This document shows positions 25,036 through 34,128 of a stretch of DNA of 34,216 nucleotides, piece by piece. The notes beneath the pieces are model-generated. The model ran no database searches and was not told the DNA's origin. It saw nothing but the letters and a program-made list of their open reading frames with translations. Each line of letters opens with the position of its first letter. Position 1 is the stretch's first letter. Source of the stretch: an uncultured Mediterranea sp. (GTDB lineage Bacteria > Bacteroidota > Bacteroidia > Bacteroidales > Bacteroidaceae); assembly GCA_946056155.1 (NCBI GenBank), contig CAMGIP010000013.1:1-34216 (forward strand), in the 5' to 3' direction. The translations under genes were made by a program, and so were the position numbers.

Positions 25036-26166
25036 ATGAAGTTTGAACTCCAATATACCGACCCCTTGAGCAATGCTCGTGCAGGAGTGCTCACTACCGA
25101 CCACGGAACCATACAGACACCCATCTTTATGCCTGTGGGTACAGTGGGATCCGTCAAGGGGGTACACGTACGCGAACTGAAAGAGGATATCCAGGCCCAG
25201 ATTATTCTGGGCAATACCTATCATCTCTATCTCCGTCCGGGACTTGAGGTGATAGAGAAGGCTGGAGGATTGCATAAATTCAACGGCTTTGACCGTCCTA
25301 TGCTGACCGATAGCGGGGGATTTCAGGTCTTCTCTCTTTCTGGCATACGCAAATTGCGTGAGGAGGGTGCGGAGTTCAGATCTCATATCGACGGAAGCAA
25401 GCACTTCTTCACTCCCGAGAAGGTGATGGACATTGAGCGGACCATTGGTGCTGACATCATGATGGCCTTCGACGAGTGTCCGCCGGGTGACTCTACCTAT
25501 GAATATGCTAAGAAGTCGCTCGGCCTCACTCACCGTTGGCTGGATCGCTGCATCACCCGTTTCAACCAGACAGAGCCTAAATATGGCTATAGTCAGTCGC
25601 TCTTCCCCATCGTACAGGGATGTGTCTATCGCGACCTGCGTACCCAGTCGGCGGAGTTTGTGGCCTCCAAAGAGGCAGACGGCAATGCCATCGGCGGATT
25701 GGCAGTGGGAGAGCCCGTGGAGAAGATGTACGAGATGATAGAGCTGGTCAATGGCATCCTGCCCAAAGACAAACCCCGCTACCTGATGGGGGTAGGCACG
25801 CCTGTCAATATCCTGGAAGGTATAGAACGGGGAGTGGATATGTTTGACTGTGTGATGCCTACACGCAACGGACGCAACGGGATGCTCTTTACCAAGGAGG
25901 GCATCATCAACATGAGAAACAAAAAGTGGGAGATGGACTTCAGTCCCATTGAGGCCGATGGGGCCTCCTATGTGGATACCCTTTATACCAAAGCCTATCT
26001 CCGCCACCTGTTCCATGCCCAGGAGCTGCTGGCCATGCAGATAGCCTCCATCCACAACCTCGCCTTCTACCTCTGGTTAGTTGGAGAGGCACGGAAGCAT
26101 ATCATACAGGGTGATTTCTCCCGCTGGAAGCCTGAGATGGTGCGTAAGCTCTCCACCCGGCTCTGA
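25036..26166 (+). CDS. tgt: tRNA-guanine transglycosylase (queuosine synthesis)
   Basis: This enzyme exchanges guanine 34 for preQ1 in tRNAs with GUN anticodons. The 376-residue TIM-barrel protein has TDSGGFQVFSLSG (D92, general acid/base), AFDECPPG and GGLAVGEP. It also has GVDMFDCVMPTRNGRNG, where D271 matches the nucleophile Asp of the E. coli and Zymomonas enzymes. The zinc site is unusual: where E. coli has a CxCxxC cluster this protein reads FSPIEADGASYVDTLYTKAY, without cysteines, although the His of SIHNLAFYL is kept. I believe related Bacteroidetes proteins share this. It lies 54 bp after lon. Confidence 0.96.
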   Translation: MKFELQYTDPLSNARAGVLTTDHGTIQTPIFMPVGTVGSVKGVHVRELKEDIQAQIILGNTYHLYLRPGLEVIEKAGGLHKFNGFDRPMLTDSGGFQVFSLSGIRKLREEGAEFRSHIDGSKHFFTPEKVMDIERTIGADIMMAFDECPPGDSTYEYAKKSLGLTHRWLDRCITRFNQTEPKYGYSQSLFPIVQGCVYRDLRTQSAEFVASKEADGNAIGGLAVGEPVEKMYEMIELVNGILPKDKPRYLMGVGTPVNILEGIERGVDMFDCVMPTRNGRNGMLFTKEGIINMRNKKWEMDFSPIEADGASYVDTLYTKAYLRHLFHAQELLAMQIASIHNLAFYLWLVGEARKHIIQGDFSRWKPEMVRKLSTRL

Positions 26167-26229
26167 ACTTAGTGAAAGAAACCTGCTTCAATCAGCATAC
26201 TCATTACAGAACAATACGTATTCCGCATT

Positions 26230-27351
26230 ATGATAGCATACCTTCGACAACTGTTAGGTAGCGGGCGCTTTCTCCGGCGCTTAGATTGGTACATCATCCG
26301 CAAGTTTCTGGGTACCTATGTGTTTGCCATCGGACTGATTATCTCCATCGCTGTGGTCTTTGACTTCAATGAGCGTATGGATAAGTTTATGTCGCACAAT
26401 GCCCCATGGGAAGCTATCATTTTTGACTACTACCTCAATTTCATTCCCTATTTCGCCAATCTGTTCAGCCCGCTTTTTGTCTTTATTGCGGTCATCTTCT
26501 TCACCTCCAAGCTGGCTGAGAACTCAGAGATTATTGCCATGTTCTCGGCTGGGATGAGCTTCAAGCGGATGCTTCGCCCCTACATGGTTTCCGCAGCCAT
26601 CATTGCCGTGGTCACCTTCTGCTTGGGGGCATACGTCATCCCTATTGGCAGCGCTACGCGCATTGATTTTGAGGACAAATACTACAAACCGAGAAAGAAA
26701 AGTACCGCACGGAATATCCAGCTGGAGGTGGACTCGGGGGTGATAGCCTACATTGAGCGTTATGAGGATTTCAGCAAGACCGGTTATCGCTTTTCACTCG
26801 ACAAGTTTGAGGGCAAGAAGCTGGTTTCTCACCTCACAGCACGCTCAGTCACCTACGACACTACCGCTGTGCATCGCTGGACGGTGAAGGACTACATGAT
26901 CCGTACGATGGATGGCTTGAAGGAGAGCATCACCAAAGGCGACCGTATTGACACTACGCTCTTCATGGAGCCCAGTGACTTTCTGATTGTCAAGAACCAG
27001 CAGGAGATGCTGACCAGTCCGCAACTCAGTGTCTATATCGACAAGCAGAAGCAGCGTGGATTTGCCAATATCAAGGAGTTTGAGATTGAATACCACAAAC
27101 GCATAGCCATGTCGTTTGCCTCCTTTATTCTGACGCTTATCGGTGTGTCGCTCTCTTCGCGCAAGACCAAGGGAGGCATGGGGCTGCATCTCGGGGTGGG
27201 ATTGGCTCTCAGCTTTTCCTATATTCTGTTCCAGACCATTGCCTCTACCTTTGCGGTCAACGGCAATGTGCCTCCTGTGCTGGCGGTATGGATTCCCAAT
27301 GTGCTCTACGCTTTCATTGCTTTCTATCTCTATCGCAAGGCACCAAAGTAA
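26230..27351 (+). CDS. LptF/LptG-family permease (YjgP/YjgQ)
   Basis: An inner-membrane permease of the LPS-transport ABC complex, which pulls lipopolysaccharide from the inner membrane towards the LptA bridge. The 373-residue protein has hydrophobic segments near the N-terminus (FLGTYVFAIGLIISIAVVFD), at about 70-90 and 115-135, and three at the C-terminus. A large periplasmic beta-jellyroll region lies between, roughly residues 140-280. This six-helix plus periplasmic domain layout is that of LptF/LptG. Related motifs include FNERMDKFMSHNAP and LAENSEIIAMFSAGMSFKRM. Whether it is LptF or LptG cannot be told here, so I give no symbol. It starts 63 bp after tgt and is likely in the same operon. 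Confidence 0.9.
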   Translation: MIAYLRQLLGSGRFLRRLDWYIIRKFLGTYVFAIGLIISIAVVFDFNERMDKFMSHNAPWEAIIFDYYLNFIPYFANLFSPLFVFIAVIFFTSKLAENSEIIAMFSAGMSFKRMLRPYMVSAAIIAVVTFCLGAYVIPIGSATRIDFEDKYYKPRKKSTARNIQLEVDSGVIAYIERYEDFSKTGYRFSLDKFEGKKLVSHLTARSVTYDTTAVHRWTVKDYMIRTMDGLKESITKGDRIDTTLFMEPSDFLIVKNQQEMLTSPQLSVYIDKQKQRGFANIKEFEIEYHKRIAMSFASFILTLIGVSLSSRKTKGGMGLHLGVGLALSFSYILFQTIASTFAVNGNVPPVLAVWIPNVLYAFIAFYLYRKAPK

Positions 27352-27379
27352 TATCTATAATTTATAATTTATAATTGAG

Positions 27380-27427
27380 TTGACAACACTTCTGCTGTTC
27401 ATGCTGATGATTGGCTGTTCGGCGTGA
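27380..27427 (+). pseudogene. Possible remnant of a lipoprotein signal peptide
   Basis: From TTG 27380 the frame reads TTLLLFMLMIGCSA and stops. The GC ending, preceded by a hydrophobic run, looks like a lipoprotein signal cut right after the lipid-modified cysteine. It lies in the 85-bp gap between convergent genes and may be chance. Confidence 0.2.
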
Positions 27428-27436
27428 AGGGGCTCT

Positions 27437-28192
27437 TTACACGCTCATCTCAATTACAATCAGGGTGATGAATCCGAGAAGTAAGGCGTAGGTAGCCTGC
27501 TTCTGGAAACCGTGAGCATGGGTCTCTGGAATCATCTCCTCACTGGTGACGTAGAGCATGGCCCCACCGGCAAAGCCCAGCATAAGGGGAAGCATAACCT
27601 CTGAAATGGCACCCAGGACAAAGCCTATCCATACGCCGACAATCTCCAAAAGGCCGATGGCCAAGGAGATGAGCAGGGTGCGCATACGGGTCACACCGGC
27701 CAAAAGAAGCGGTGCAATGATGACCATCCCTTCGGGTATGTTCTGCAGCGATATGGCCAAGGTTACGGTCCATGGGTTACCCTCTGTAGATATGTCGCTG
27801 ATGCTCACACCTGCTGCTACACCTTCCGGCAGTTTGTGTATGGCTATAGCCATGACGAAGAGCATGATATGGTTGACGTGGCTGTTTTGGCTATGCTCTT
27901 CCGGATGCAGACCAGTGAGGTGATGCAGATGGGGGGTGATAAAGCAGAGCAGATTGAGGAAGAAGGCTCCCACCATGACGGCACACGAGGCTATCCACCA
28001 CCGGTCTGCCCCTTCCATCTCAAAGGCTGGTACGATGAGGCCTATGGTAGATGCCGCCAACATGACGCCGGCACAATAGCCTAATATGGTATCGTTCCAT
28101 TTGTGCGGCAACTCTTTGATGAAAAATCCCAAAACTGAACCCAGCAGCGTGGCTCCACACAGTCCTGCTGCACTAATCCATACTTCTGTCAT
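27437..28192 (-). CDS. ZIP-family metal transporter
   Basis: An inner-membrane divalent metal (zinc, possibly iron or manganese) importer of 251 residues with about eight membrane helices. The signature HKLPEG (H119-G124) in helix IV and QNIPEG (150-155) in helix V contribute the metal site. A histidine-rich loop (about residues 88-108, PHLHHLTGLHPEEHSQNSHVNH) between helices III and IV is typical of ZIP proteins and probably binds metal. The start at 28192 is 15 bp downstream of the S9 peptidase stop, so it shares that transcript. No metal-responsive operator was recognised. It converges on the LptF/G-like gene. Confidence 0.92.
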   Translation of the reverse strand: MTEVWISAAGLCGATLLGSVLGFFIKELPHKWNDTILGYCAGVMLAASTIGLIVPAFEMEGADRWWIASCAVMVGAFFLNLLCFITPHLHHLTGLHPEEHSQNSHVNHIMLFVMAIAIHKLPEGVAAGVSISDISTEGNPWTVTLAISLQNIPEGMVIIAPLLLAGVTRMRTLLISLAIGLLEIVGVWIGFVLGAISEVMLPLMLGFAGGAMLYVTSEEMIPETHAHGFQKQATYALLLGFITLIVIEMSV

Positions 28193-28207
28193 AATGTCTC
28201 CTGTTGA

Positions 28208-30337
28208 TTACTGTTTCAGCCAACGATCTAACCAGTTGAAGAAGGTCCGTTGCCACAAGATGCCGTTTTGGGGTTTCAGCACCCAGTGGTTCTCATCCGG
28301 ATAGATAAGCAGCTGGGCAGGTACGCCCCGCATAATGGCGGCATCGAAGGCGGCCATGGCCTGGTTGGGCAGGATGCGGTAGTCCTTCTCGCCGTGGATG
28401 CAGAGGATGGGAGTATCCCACTTATCCACAAAGCGGTGGGGCGAGTTGGCAAAGGTGCGCTGCGCCACGGCATTCTGCTTCTCCCAATAGGCTCCTCCCA
28501 TGTCCCAGTTGGCAAACCATTTCTCCTCAGTCTCCAAATATTGCATCTCCATGTTGAAGATACCGTCATGGGCAATGAAGGCCTTGAATCGCTTGTTATG
28601 GTGGCCGGCGAGCCAATAGACGGAGAATCCACCAAAGCTGGCGCCTACGCATCCTAAGCGTTCGCAATCAACATAGGGCTCCTTGCAGAGTTCGTCAATG
28701 GAGCTGAAGTAGTCCTTCATGCACTGTCCGCCGTAGTCACCGCTGATGGCTTCGTTCCACTCTACACCAAATCCGGGCAGTCCGCGACGGTTGGGGGCAA
28801 TGATGATGTACCCTTGGGCAGCCATGACCTGGAAATTCCAGCGGTAGCTCCAGAACTGGCTCACTGGGCTTTGGGGACCACCTTCGCAGAAGAGCAGGGT
28901 GGGGTACTTCTTGGCGGGGTCAAAGTGGGGAGGATAGATGACCCAAGAGAGCATCTGCTTGCCATCGGTAGTGGTCTGCCAGCGAGCTTCCACTTTACCC
29001 ATATCTACCTGGTTGTATATGGCCTCATTGACGTGGGTCAGCTGCGTCTCCTCTTTATTTACACAGTAGATTTCGTCTCCCATGCTCATGCTGTGCCGCT
29101 TGGCTATCAGACCTTGAGGCGAGAGAGCCAATGAGCAGTAGTCAGCCACCGAAGAGGTGAGCAACTCAATGCGGCAGGCGGAGGTATTGTTCTCTGCTGT
29201 CTGATTCAGATAAAGACGATAAATCTGTTCTGTACCGTGCCATACGCCGAGGAAATAGACCGATTGGGAGTCGCTGTTCCAGAGGAAGGATTCCACGTTG
29301 GACTGGAAGGCCTTACTCACAAAGCGCTTCTCGCCTGTGGCGCGATCCATCACGCAAAGGCGGTTGAGGTCTGCTTCATAGCCGTCGCGCTCCATGCTTT
29401 GCCAGGCTATGTATTTGCCGTCGGGGGAGTATTGGGGATTGGTGTCGTATCCGGCCATTGCCTGGGCATCAGCTTCCGTCGGTTTGCACAGGTTGACAAA
29501 CTTACCCTCTGCCAGGTCGTACTCGTAGATGTCTGAGTCAGTAGAGATGGCATAGGCCATGCCGGTCTTCATGCGGCAGGTGAAGGCCACCTTGTCTCCC
29601 TTAGGGCTCCATGCCAACTGCTCTATCCCACCGAAGGGCTTCATCGGGCTCTCATAGGGGAGTCCCTCCAGAATATCCTTGGCCTCACCGGTCGTCTTGC
29701 CGTCAAAGGGAGCCACGAAGGGGTGGGGTGCGGTAGTAACCCACTCATCCCAATGCTTGTACATCAGGTCGTTGACGATGATGCCGCTGGCTTTCGGCAG
29801 GTCAGGGTAGAGGTCGGCGGTGCTCTTTACCGTCTTGACCTGCGCAATGAAGAGCAGGTGACTCTCGTCCGGCGAAAAAGCAAAACCTTCGATATCTCCC
29901 TCATAGTAAGTCAACTGTCTGCGTTGTGTGCCATCGGGATTCATCTCCCACACTTGGTTACTTCCACTCTCGTTGCTGAGATAGGCCAGCTTGCTGCCCT
30001 GTTTAATCCAGGTAGGCTGGCTTTGTTGGAAGTTGTCGTGGGTCAGTTGCATGTTGTCGCTGCCATCAGCATTCATCACAAAGAGTTCCCGGTTGCTCTT
30101 GTTTTGCTCCACGCTGTAGTAGGCAACGCTGTAGGCTATGCGCTCTCCCGTGGGAGATACACTTACATCACCAATTCGTCCCATGGCCCATAGAGCTTCG
30201 GGAGTAAACTGCCGGTTGTCAATCCGGATGTTTGACGGACCGATGAGAGAGGCATTGGCTTCTTTACCCTTCGTTGCGTCCTGACATGCGGCCAGGGTTA
30301 TGGCACCTGTCATCATAAGTACAAGAAGTGATTTCAT
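28208..30337 (-). CDS. S9-family prolyl oligopeptidase, DPP5-like lipoprotein
   Basis: A 709-residue serine peptidase with a lipobox LAAC (C18), so probably tethered in the periplasm or at the outer membrane. The N-terminal half is a beta-propeller with WD-like repeats such as PQYSPDGKYIAWQS and FAFSPDESHLLFIA. The C-terminal half is the alpha/beta hydrolase domain. Its catalytic triad candidates are S567 in VGASFGGFSV, D652 in GEKDYRILP and H684 in NHWVLKPQN. The pattern NHWVLKPQNGILWQ matches DPP5 of Porphyromonas gingivalis as I remember it; that enzyme removes dipeptides. It follows yidC by 39 bp and precedes the ZIP gene. Confidence 0.9.
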   Translation of the reverse strand: MKSLLVLMMTGAITLAACQDATKGKEANASLIGPSNIRIDNRQFTPEALWAMGRIGDVSVSPTGERIAYSVAYYSVEQNKSNRELFVMNADGSDNMQLTHDNFQQSQPTWIKQGSKLAYLSNESGSNQVWEMNPDGTQRRQLTYYEGDIEGFAFSPDESHLLFIAQVKTVKSTADLYPDLPKASGIIVNDLMYKHWDEWVTTAPHPFVAPFDGKTTGEAKDILEGLPYESPMKPFGGIEQLAWSPKGDKVAFTCRMKTGMAYAISTDSDIYEYDLAEGKFVNLCKPTEADAQAMAGYDTNPQYSPDGKYIAWQSMERDGYEADLNRLCVMDRATGEKRFVSKAFQSNVESFLWNSDSQSVYFLGVWHGTEQIYRLYLNQTAENNTSACRIELLTSSVADYCSLALSPQGLIAKRHSMSMGDEIYCVNKEETQLTHVNEAIYNQVDMGKVEARWQTTTDGKQMLSWVIYPPHFDPAKKYPTLLFCEGGPQSPVSQFWSYRWNFQVMAAQGYIIIAPNRRGLPGFGVEWNEAISGDYGGQCMKDYFSSIDELCKEPYVDCERLGCVGASFGGFSVYWLAGHHNKRFKAFIAHDGIFNMEMQYLETEEKWFANWDMGGAYWEKQNAVAQRTFANSPHRFVDKWDTPILCIHGEKDYRILPNQAMAAFDAAIMRGVPAQLLIYPDENHWVLKPQNGILWQRTFFNWLDRWLKQ

Positions 30338-30376
30338 GTTGGATGATAAGGAATTGTCTTGTTGGTATCTTTTCAG

Positions 30377-32233
30377 TTACTTGTTCTGCTGTTGCTGACG
30401 CTGTCTCATCAGCTCCTCCTGCTGTTTCTGCATAGCCTCTAAGCGTGCGGCAAATCCCGACTTCTTCATCTTCTTGGGGTCTTTCTTGTTGGCCTCCAGT
30501 TGGGCCAGCAGTTTGGCCTCGTCCGTAGTGCGGCGCATTACGATGGTGGTCACCACGCCAATTAGGGTAGAGAGGAAGTAGTAGTAGTTCAGTCCGGCAG
30601 GGTAGTCGTTGAGGATAAAGAAGAACATTAGCGGCATCAGGTACTGCATCCACTTCATGGCAGCTAACTGCGGGTTGGCTCCGTTGTCCTGCTGCTGCAT
30701 CATGTACTTCGTGTTCAGGATGGTGGTGAGGGTCATCAGCAGACAGAATACGCTGATGTGGTCACCGATGAAGGGGATGGAGGGGAAACTGATGAGCGCA
30801 TCATAGGTGGAGAGGTCATCAGCCCAGAGGAAGCTCTGCTGGCGCAGTTCAATGGCGCTGGGCACAAAGAAGAAGAGAGCCATGATGACCGGCATCTGTA
30901 TCAGCATGGGCAAGCAGCCACCCATCGGGCTTACGCCATACTGGCTGTAGAGGGCCATCACCTCCTGTTGTTTCTTCATGGCATCCTCCTGATTGGGGTA
31001 CTTCTGGTTGATTTCATCGATTTTCGGTTTCAGTACACGCATCTTGGCTGAAGAGATGTAGGTCTTCCACGTTGTGGGATAGATGACTGCCTTCACGATA
31101 AGTGTCATCAGCAATAGTACGATGCCCATACTGAGTCCCCAACCGGTGAGCCAGTCAAAAAGGTTGATGGTGAAGATCATGTTGACCCACCGGATAATGG
31201 GCCATCCAAGATAGACCAGCTTGTTCAGGTCCCAATCGTGGTCGCGTCCGCGGTCCAAGGCACTCAAGGTCTTGTAGTGGTTCGGGCCGAGGTAGAAGTT
31301 CATTTGAGTGGGTTGGCCACCCGTGGGATCAAAGGGAGTGCTCATCTCGGCACGGTAATCCTTGATGTACCCGCTACCTTGAGTCTCCATCTGGCTGGAG
31401 AGTTTGCTTTGGGTAAACTTGGCATCGCTGATGAGTACAGCAGAGAAGAACTGGTTCTTGAAAGCAATCCAGTTGAGCGGTTCGGCCACTTGCTTCTCTT
31501 CGTTGCTGGCTGCCGAGAGGTTTTTCGTGCCCTCATCGTAGATTTTGTAGGTCAGTTCAGCCAGTCGGTTCTCGTAGGTAAAGCCCTTCTCAATCTGTCG
31601 TGCACGCTGGCGCCACTCAATATCCACGCTCTGTTTGCCGTTGGCCAGTTTGTCGCCCATGCCTACGGCCTGCAGGGTCATATCCACCAAGTAACTGCCC
31701 GGGCGCAAGGTGTAGGTGAAGTCGATGTAGCTCTTTTCATCGGCCTGCAGACGCATGGTTACCGCTGTGTCGCTCTTGGCTACCGGAGTGAAGTAGTAAT
31801 CCGCCGTCTGGATGGTCTCCTGCTGGTTGTAGAAGAGGAAGTTCATCGTTGCATCCTCACCACTGAAGAGAGTCACCGGAGTCTGCTTGTCCTGTTCCAT
31901 ATACTCTTTGAGCATGGCCGAGGAGATGCGTCCGCCTTTGTTGTCCACTGTCAGTTTCAGCACATCGTTTTCAATCACTGTCTGTGTATTTTCCCCTTTG
32001 CGCATCGCAAAGAAGAGTGCCGTGCTGTCGGTATCTGCTTTCTGCCGCCGTTCGTTGGCCAAAGCAGCTTCTGCCTTTGCTTTGAGTTCGGCCTCACGTT
32101 GCTGAACTTGGGCAATGGAGTCATAGTAATGCTGCTGGGCCAGCAGTTGCTCTTCGCTGGGACGGCTGTACCAGCTGAATCCGATGAGCAGAAGTGCAAT
32201 CAGTACAAGTCCTGTAATGGTATTCTTATCCAT
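30377..32233 (-). CDS. yidC: Membrane protein insertase YidC
   Basis: Inserts proteins into the inner membrane, alone or with SecYEG. The 618-residue protein has the Gram-negative long form: an N-terminal helix (7-22), a periplasmic domain (about 85-335), and five C-terminal helices starting near 350. The signature [20 protein letters not shown] lies at 438-457. The position matching R366 of the E. coli groove, in [19 protein letters not shown], is Lys (K381), a conservative change. The C-terminal tail is positively charged and Gln-rich ([20 protein letters not shown]), typical of a ribosome-binding tail. It lies 65 bp downstream of pyrG, with no separate promoter recognised. Confidence 0.96.
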   Translation of the reverse strand: MDKNTITGLVLIALLLIGFSWYSRPSEEQLLAQQHYYDSIAQVQQREAELKAKAEAALANERRQKADTDSTALFFAMRKGENTQTVIENDVLKLTVDNKGGRISSAMLKEYMEQDKQTPVTLFSGEDATMNFLFYNQQETIQTADYYFTPVAKSDTAVTMRLQADEKSYIDFTYTLRPGSYLVDMTLQAVGMGDKLANGKQSVDIEWRQRARQIEKGFTYENRLAELTYKIYDEGTKNLSAASNEEKQVAEPLNWIAFKNQFFSAVLISDAKFTQSKLSSQMETQGSGYIKDYRAEMSTPFDPTGGQPTQMNFYLGPNHYKTLSALDRGRDHDWDLNKLVYLGWPIIRWVNMIFTINLFDWLTGWGLSMGIVLLLMTLIVKAVIYPTTWKTYISSAKMRVLKPKIDEINQKYPNQEDAMKKQQEVMALYSQYGVSPMGGCLPMLIQMPVIMALFFFVPSAIELRQQSFLWADDLSTYDALISFPSIPFIGDHISVFCLLMTLTTILNTKYMMQQQDNGANPQLAAMKWMQYLMPLMFFFILNDYPAGLNYYYFLSTLIGVVTTIVMRRTTDEAKLLAQLEANKKDPKKMKKSGFAARLEAMQKQQEELMRQRQQQQNK

Positions 32234-32298
32234 GATTCTTGTTAAACGTTTTTAAGTAATTAATCTATTTCTGTTTTGTTAGTTTTTACACTTGAGGG

Positions 32299-33981
32299 TT
32301 ATTCGTTGTTTGAGGCCTTCTCCTGTTCGTAGGCAATGGCAGCCTTCACAAAAGAGAGGAAGAGCGGATGAGGATGGAGCACGGTGCTGCTGTATTCAGG
32401 GTGGAATTGGGTGCCCACAAACCAGCGGAGGGTGGGAATCTCCACTATCTCCACCAGGTCGGATTCTGGATTGGTACCCGTACACATCATGCCAGCGGCC
32501 TCGTATTCAGCTTTATAACTGTTGTTGAACTCGTAGCGATGACGGTGGCGCTCCTGAATACGATCCGTGCCGTATGCTTCACGTACCTTGCTTCCTTCCC
32601 GCAACACACAGTCATAGGCCCCGAGGCGCATGGTACCTCCCATATCGGTGATGGACTTCTGCTCCTCCATGATATCAATCACGTTGTGCGGCGTTTTTTG
32701 GTCCATCTCACGGCTGTTGGCATCGGCATAGCCCAACACATTGCGGGCAAACTCGATGGCGATACACTGCATGCCGAGACAGATGCCAAAGGTGGGGATG
32801 TTGTTTGTGCGGGCATACTTGATGGCCACGAATTTACCAGGAATACCCCGTTCGCCGAATCCCGGGCCAATGAGTACGCCACTCATACCCTTCAGCGCTT
32901 CGGCTATATTCTCTTCGGTCAGCTTCTCGCTGTTGACGAAATCCACCTCCACCTTACGGTCGTTGTAGGTTCCGGCTTGTGACAGGGCCTCCCGTATCGA
33001 TTTGTAGGCATCCTGCAGGTCGTACTTGCCCACCAAGGCGATGTGTAGTGGGGTGGTGTTCTCGGCCTTGTGGCGACGTTCGAGGAAAGAACGCCATGGA
33101 CCCAGTCCCGGAGTGTCGCCCACGGGAAGCCCCATCTTGCGCAGAATGGTCTCGTCCAATTTCTGGTTTTGCATGAGGATAGGCACCTCATAGATGGTCG
33201 GTGCATCCACACTCTGTACTACCGCCTCCTCATCTACGTTGCAGAAGAGGGCCACCTTTCTGCGCAGGCCAGCACTCAGTTCGTGCTCGGTGCGGAGCAC
33301 CAGGATGTCCGGCTGTATTCCCGCGCTTTGCAGCTCCTTGACCGAGTGCTGTGTGGGTTTGGTTTTCAGCTCTCCAGCTGCGGCCAAGTAGGGAACATAG
33401 GTCAGGTGCACGCAGAGCGCATCTTTGCCCAACTCCCACTTCAGCTGGCGTATGCTCTCCAAGTAGGGCAGAGATTCGATGTCACCCACCGTACCGCCAA
33501 TCTCTGTGATGACGAAGTCAAATTTATATTTGTTGCCCAGCAACTTGATGTTGCGCTTGATCTCATCCGTGATGTGTGGGATGACTTGTATGGTTTTTCC
33601 GAGGTAGTCGCCCCTACGTTCCTTGTCGATGACGCTTTTATAGATGCGTCCCGTAGTGATGTTGTTGGCTTTGGTGGTTTGAATACCCAAAAAGCGCTCG
33701 TAGTGGCCCAAATCCAGGTCAGCTTCATGGCCATCCACCGTCACGTAGCATTCCCCATGTTCGTACGGGTTGAGTGTACCCGGATCGATGTTGATGTAGG
33801 GGTCATACTTCTGTATCGTTACAGTATAACCTCTTGCCTGAAGCAGTTTGCCGATGGATGAAGAAATGATACCCTTTCCTAAGGAAGAGGCCACACCACC
33901 GGTGACGAAAATATATTTTGTTTCTCCCACAACCGTATGTTTTTGAAGTTCATAAATCTCAGTTTCTTTGTTCTTGTCCAT
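32299..33981 (-). CDS. pyrG: CTP synthase
   Basis: Converts UTP to CTP using glutamine and ATP. With the ATG at 33981 it has 560 residues. The synthetase domain starts at ETKYIFVTGGVASSLGKGI and contains DPYINIDPGTLNPYEHGE and SVKELQSAGIQPDILVLR. The class I glutamine amidotransferase domain follows, with nucleophile C401 in FGICLGMQ and the His/Glu pair in FVGTQFHPEYSS. The first 17 residues are extra compared with the family as I remember it. A GTG at 33930 would give MGETKYIFVTGGV, the usual N-terminus, so either start is possible. The gene leads the pyrG-yidC-peptidase-zip run. Confidence 0.96.
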   Translation of the reverse strand: MDKNKETEIYELQKHTVVGETKYIFVTGGVASSLGKGIISSSIGKLLQARGYTVTIQKYDPYINIDPGTLNPYEHGECYVTVDGHEADLDLGHYERFLGIQTTKANNITTGRIYKSVIDKERRGDYLGKTIQVIPHITDEIKRNIKLLGNKYKFDFVITEIGGTVGDIESLPYLESIRQLKWELGKDALCVHLTYVPYLAAAGELKTKPTQHSVKELQSAGIQPDILVLRTEHELSAGLRRKVALFCNVDEEAVVQSVDAPTIYEVPILMQNQKLDETILRKMGLPVGDTPGLGPWRSFLERRHKAENTTPLHIALVGKYDLQDAYKSIREALSQAGTYNDRKVEVDFVNSEKLTEENIAEALKGMSGVLIGPGFGERGIPGKFVAIKYARTNNIPTFGICLGMQCIAIEFARNVLGYADANSREMDQKTPHNVIDIMEEQKSITDMGGTMRLGAYDCVLREGSKVREAYGTDRIQERHRHRYEFNNSYKAEYEAAGMMCTGTNPESDLVEIVEIPTLRWFVGTQFHPEYSSTVLHPHPLFLSFVKAAIAYEQEKASNNE

Positions 33982-34036
33982 AATTGTATCTGTATTGGTT
34001 AATAATTAGTTCTGTTCTTGTCTATTCAAGCCCAAT

Positions 34037-34128
34037 TTGTCCTTGGGTATCTTCTCACTCTCCCCTCCTCAATTTTGATACCTTGTCCTGTTTGGGTATC
34101 TCATCATCCCCTCATTTCTGTTACCTCC
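34037..34128 (+). repeat. Two diverged 46-bp tandem copies upstream of pyrG
   Basis: The copies start at 34037 (TTGTCCTTGGGTATC) and 34083 (TTGTCCTGTTTGGGTATC). Both continue with a CTC/TCCCCTC-rich stretch and end near TACC. A weaker third copy may follow to about 34170. The 235-bp region 33982-34216 holds no gene that I can support and no clear -7 promoter box. Confidence 0.5.

Noticed and set aside
25015-26055. Open frame of 346 codons on the minus strand
   Set aside because: Antisense shadow of tgt; codon bias of the plus-strand gene leaves few stops on the other strand.
31238-32245. Open frame of 335 codons on the plus strand
   Set aside because: Antisense shadow of yidC, low-complexity and without domains.
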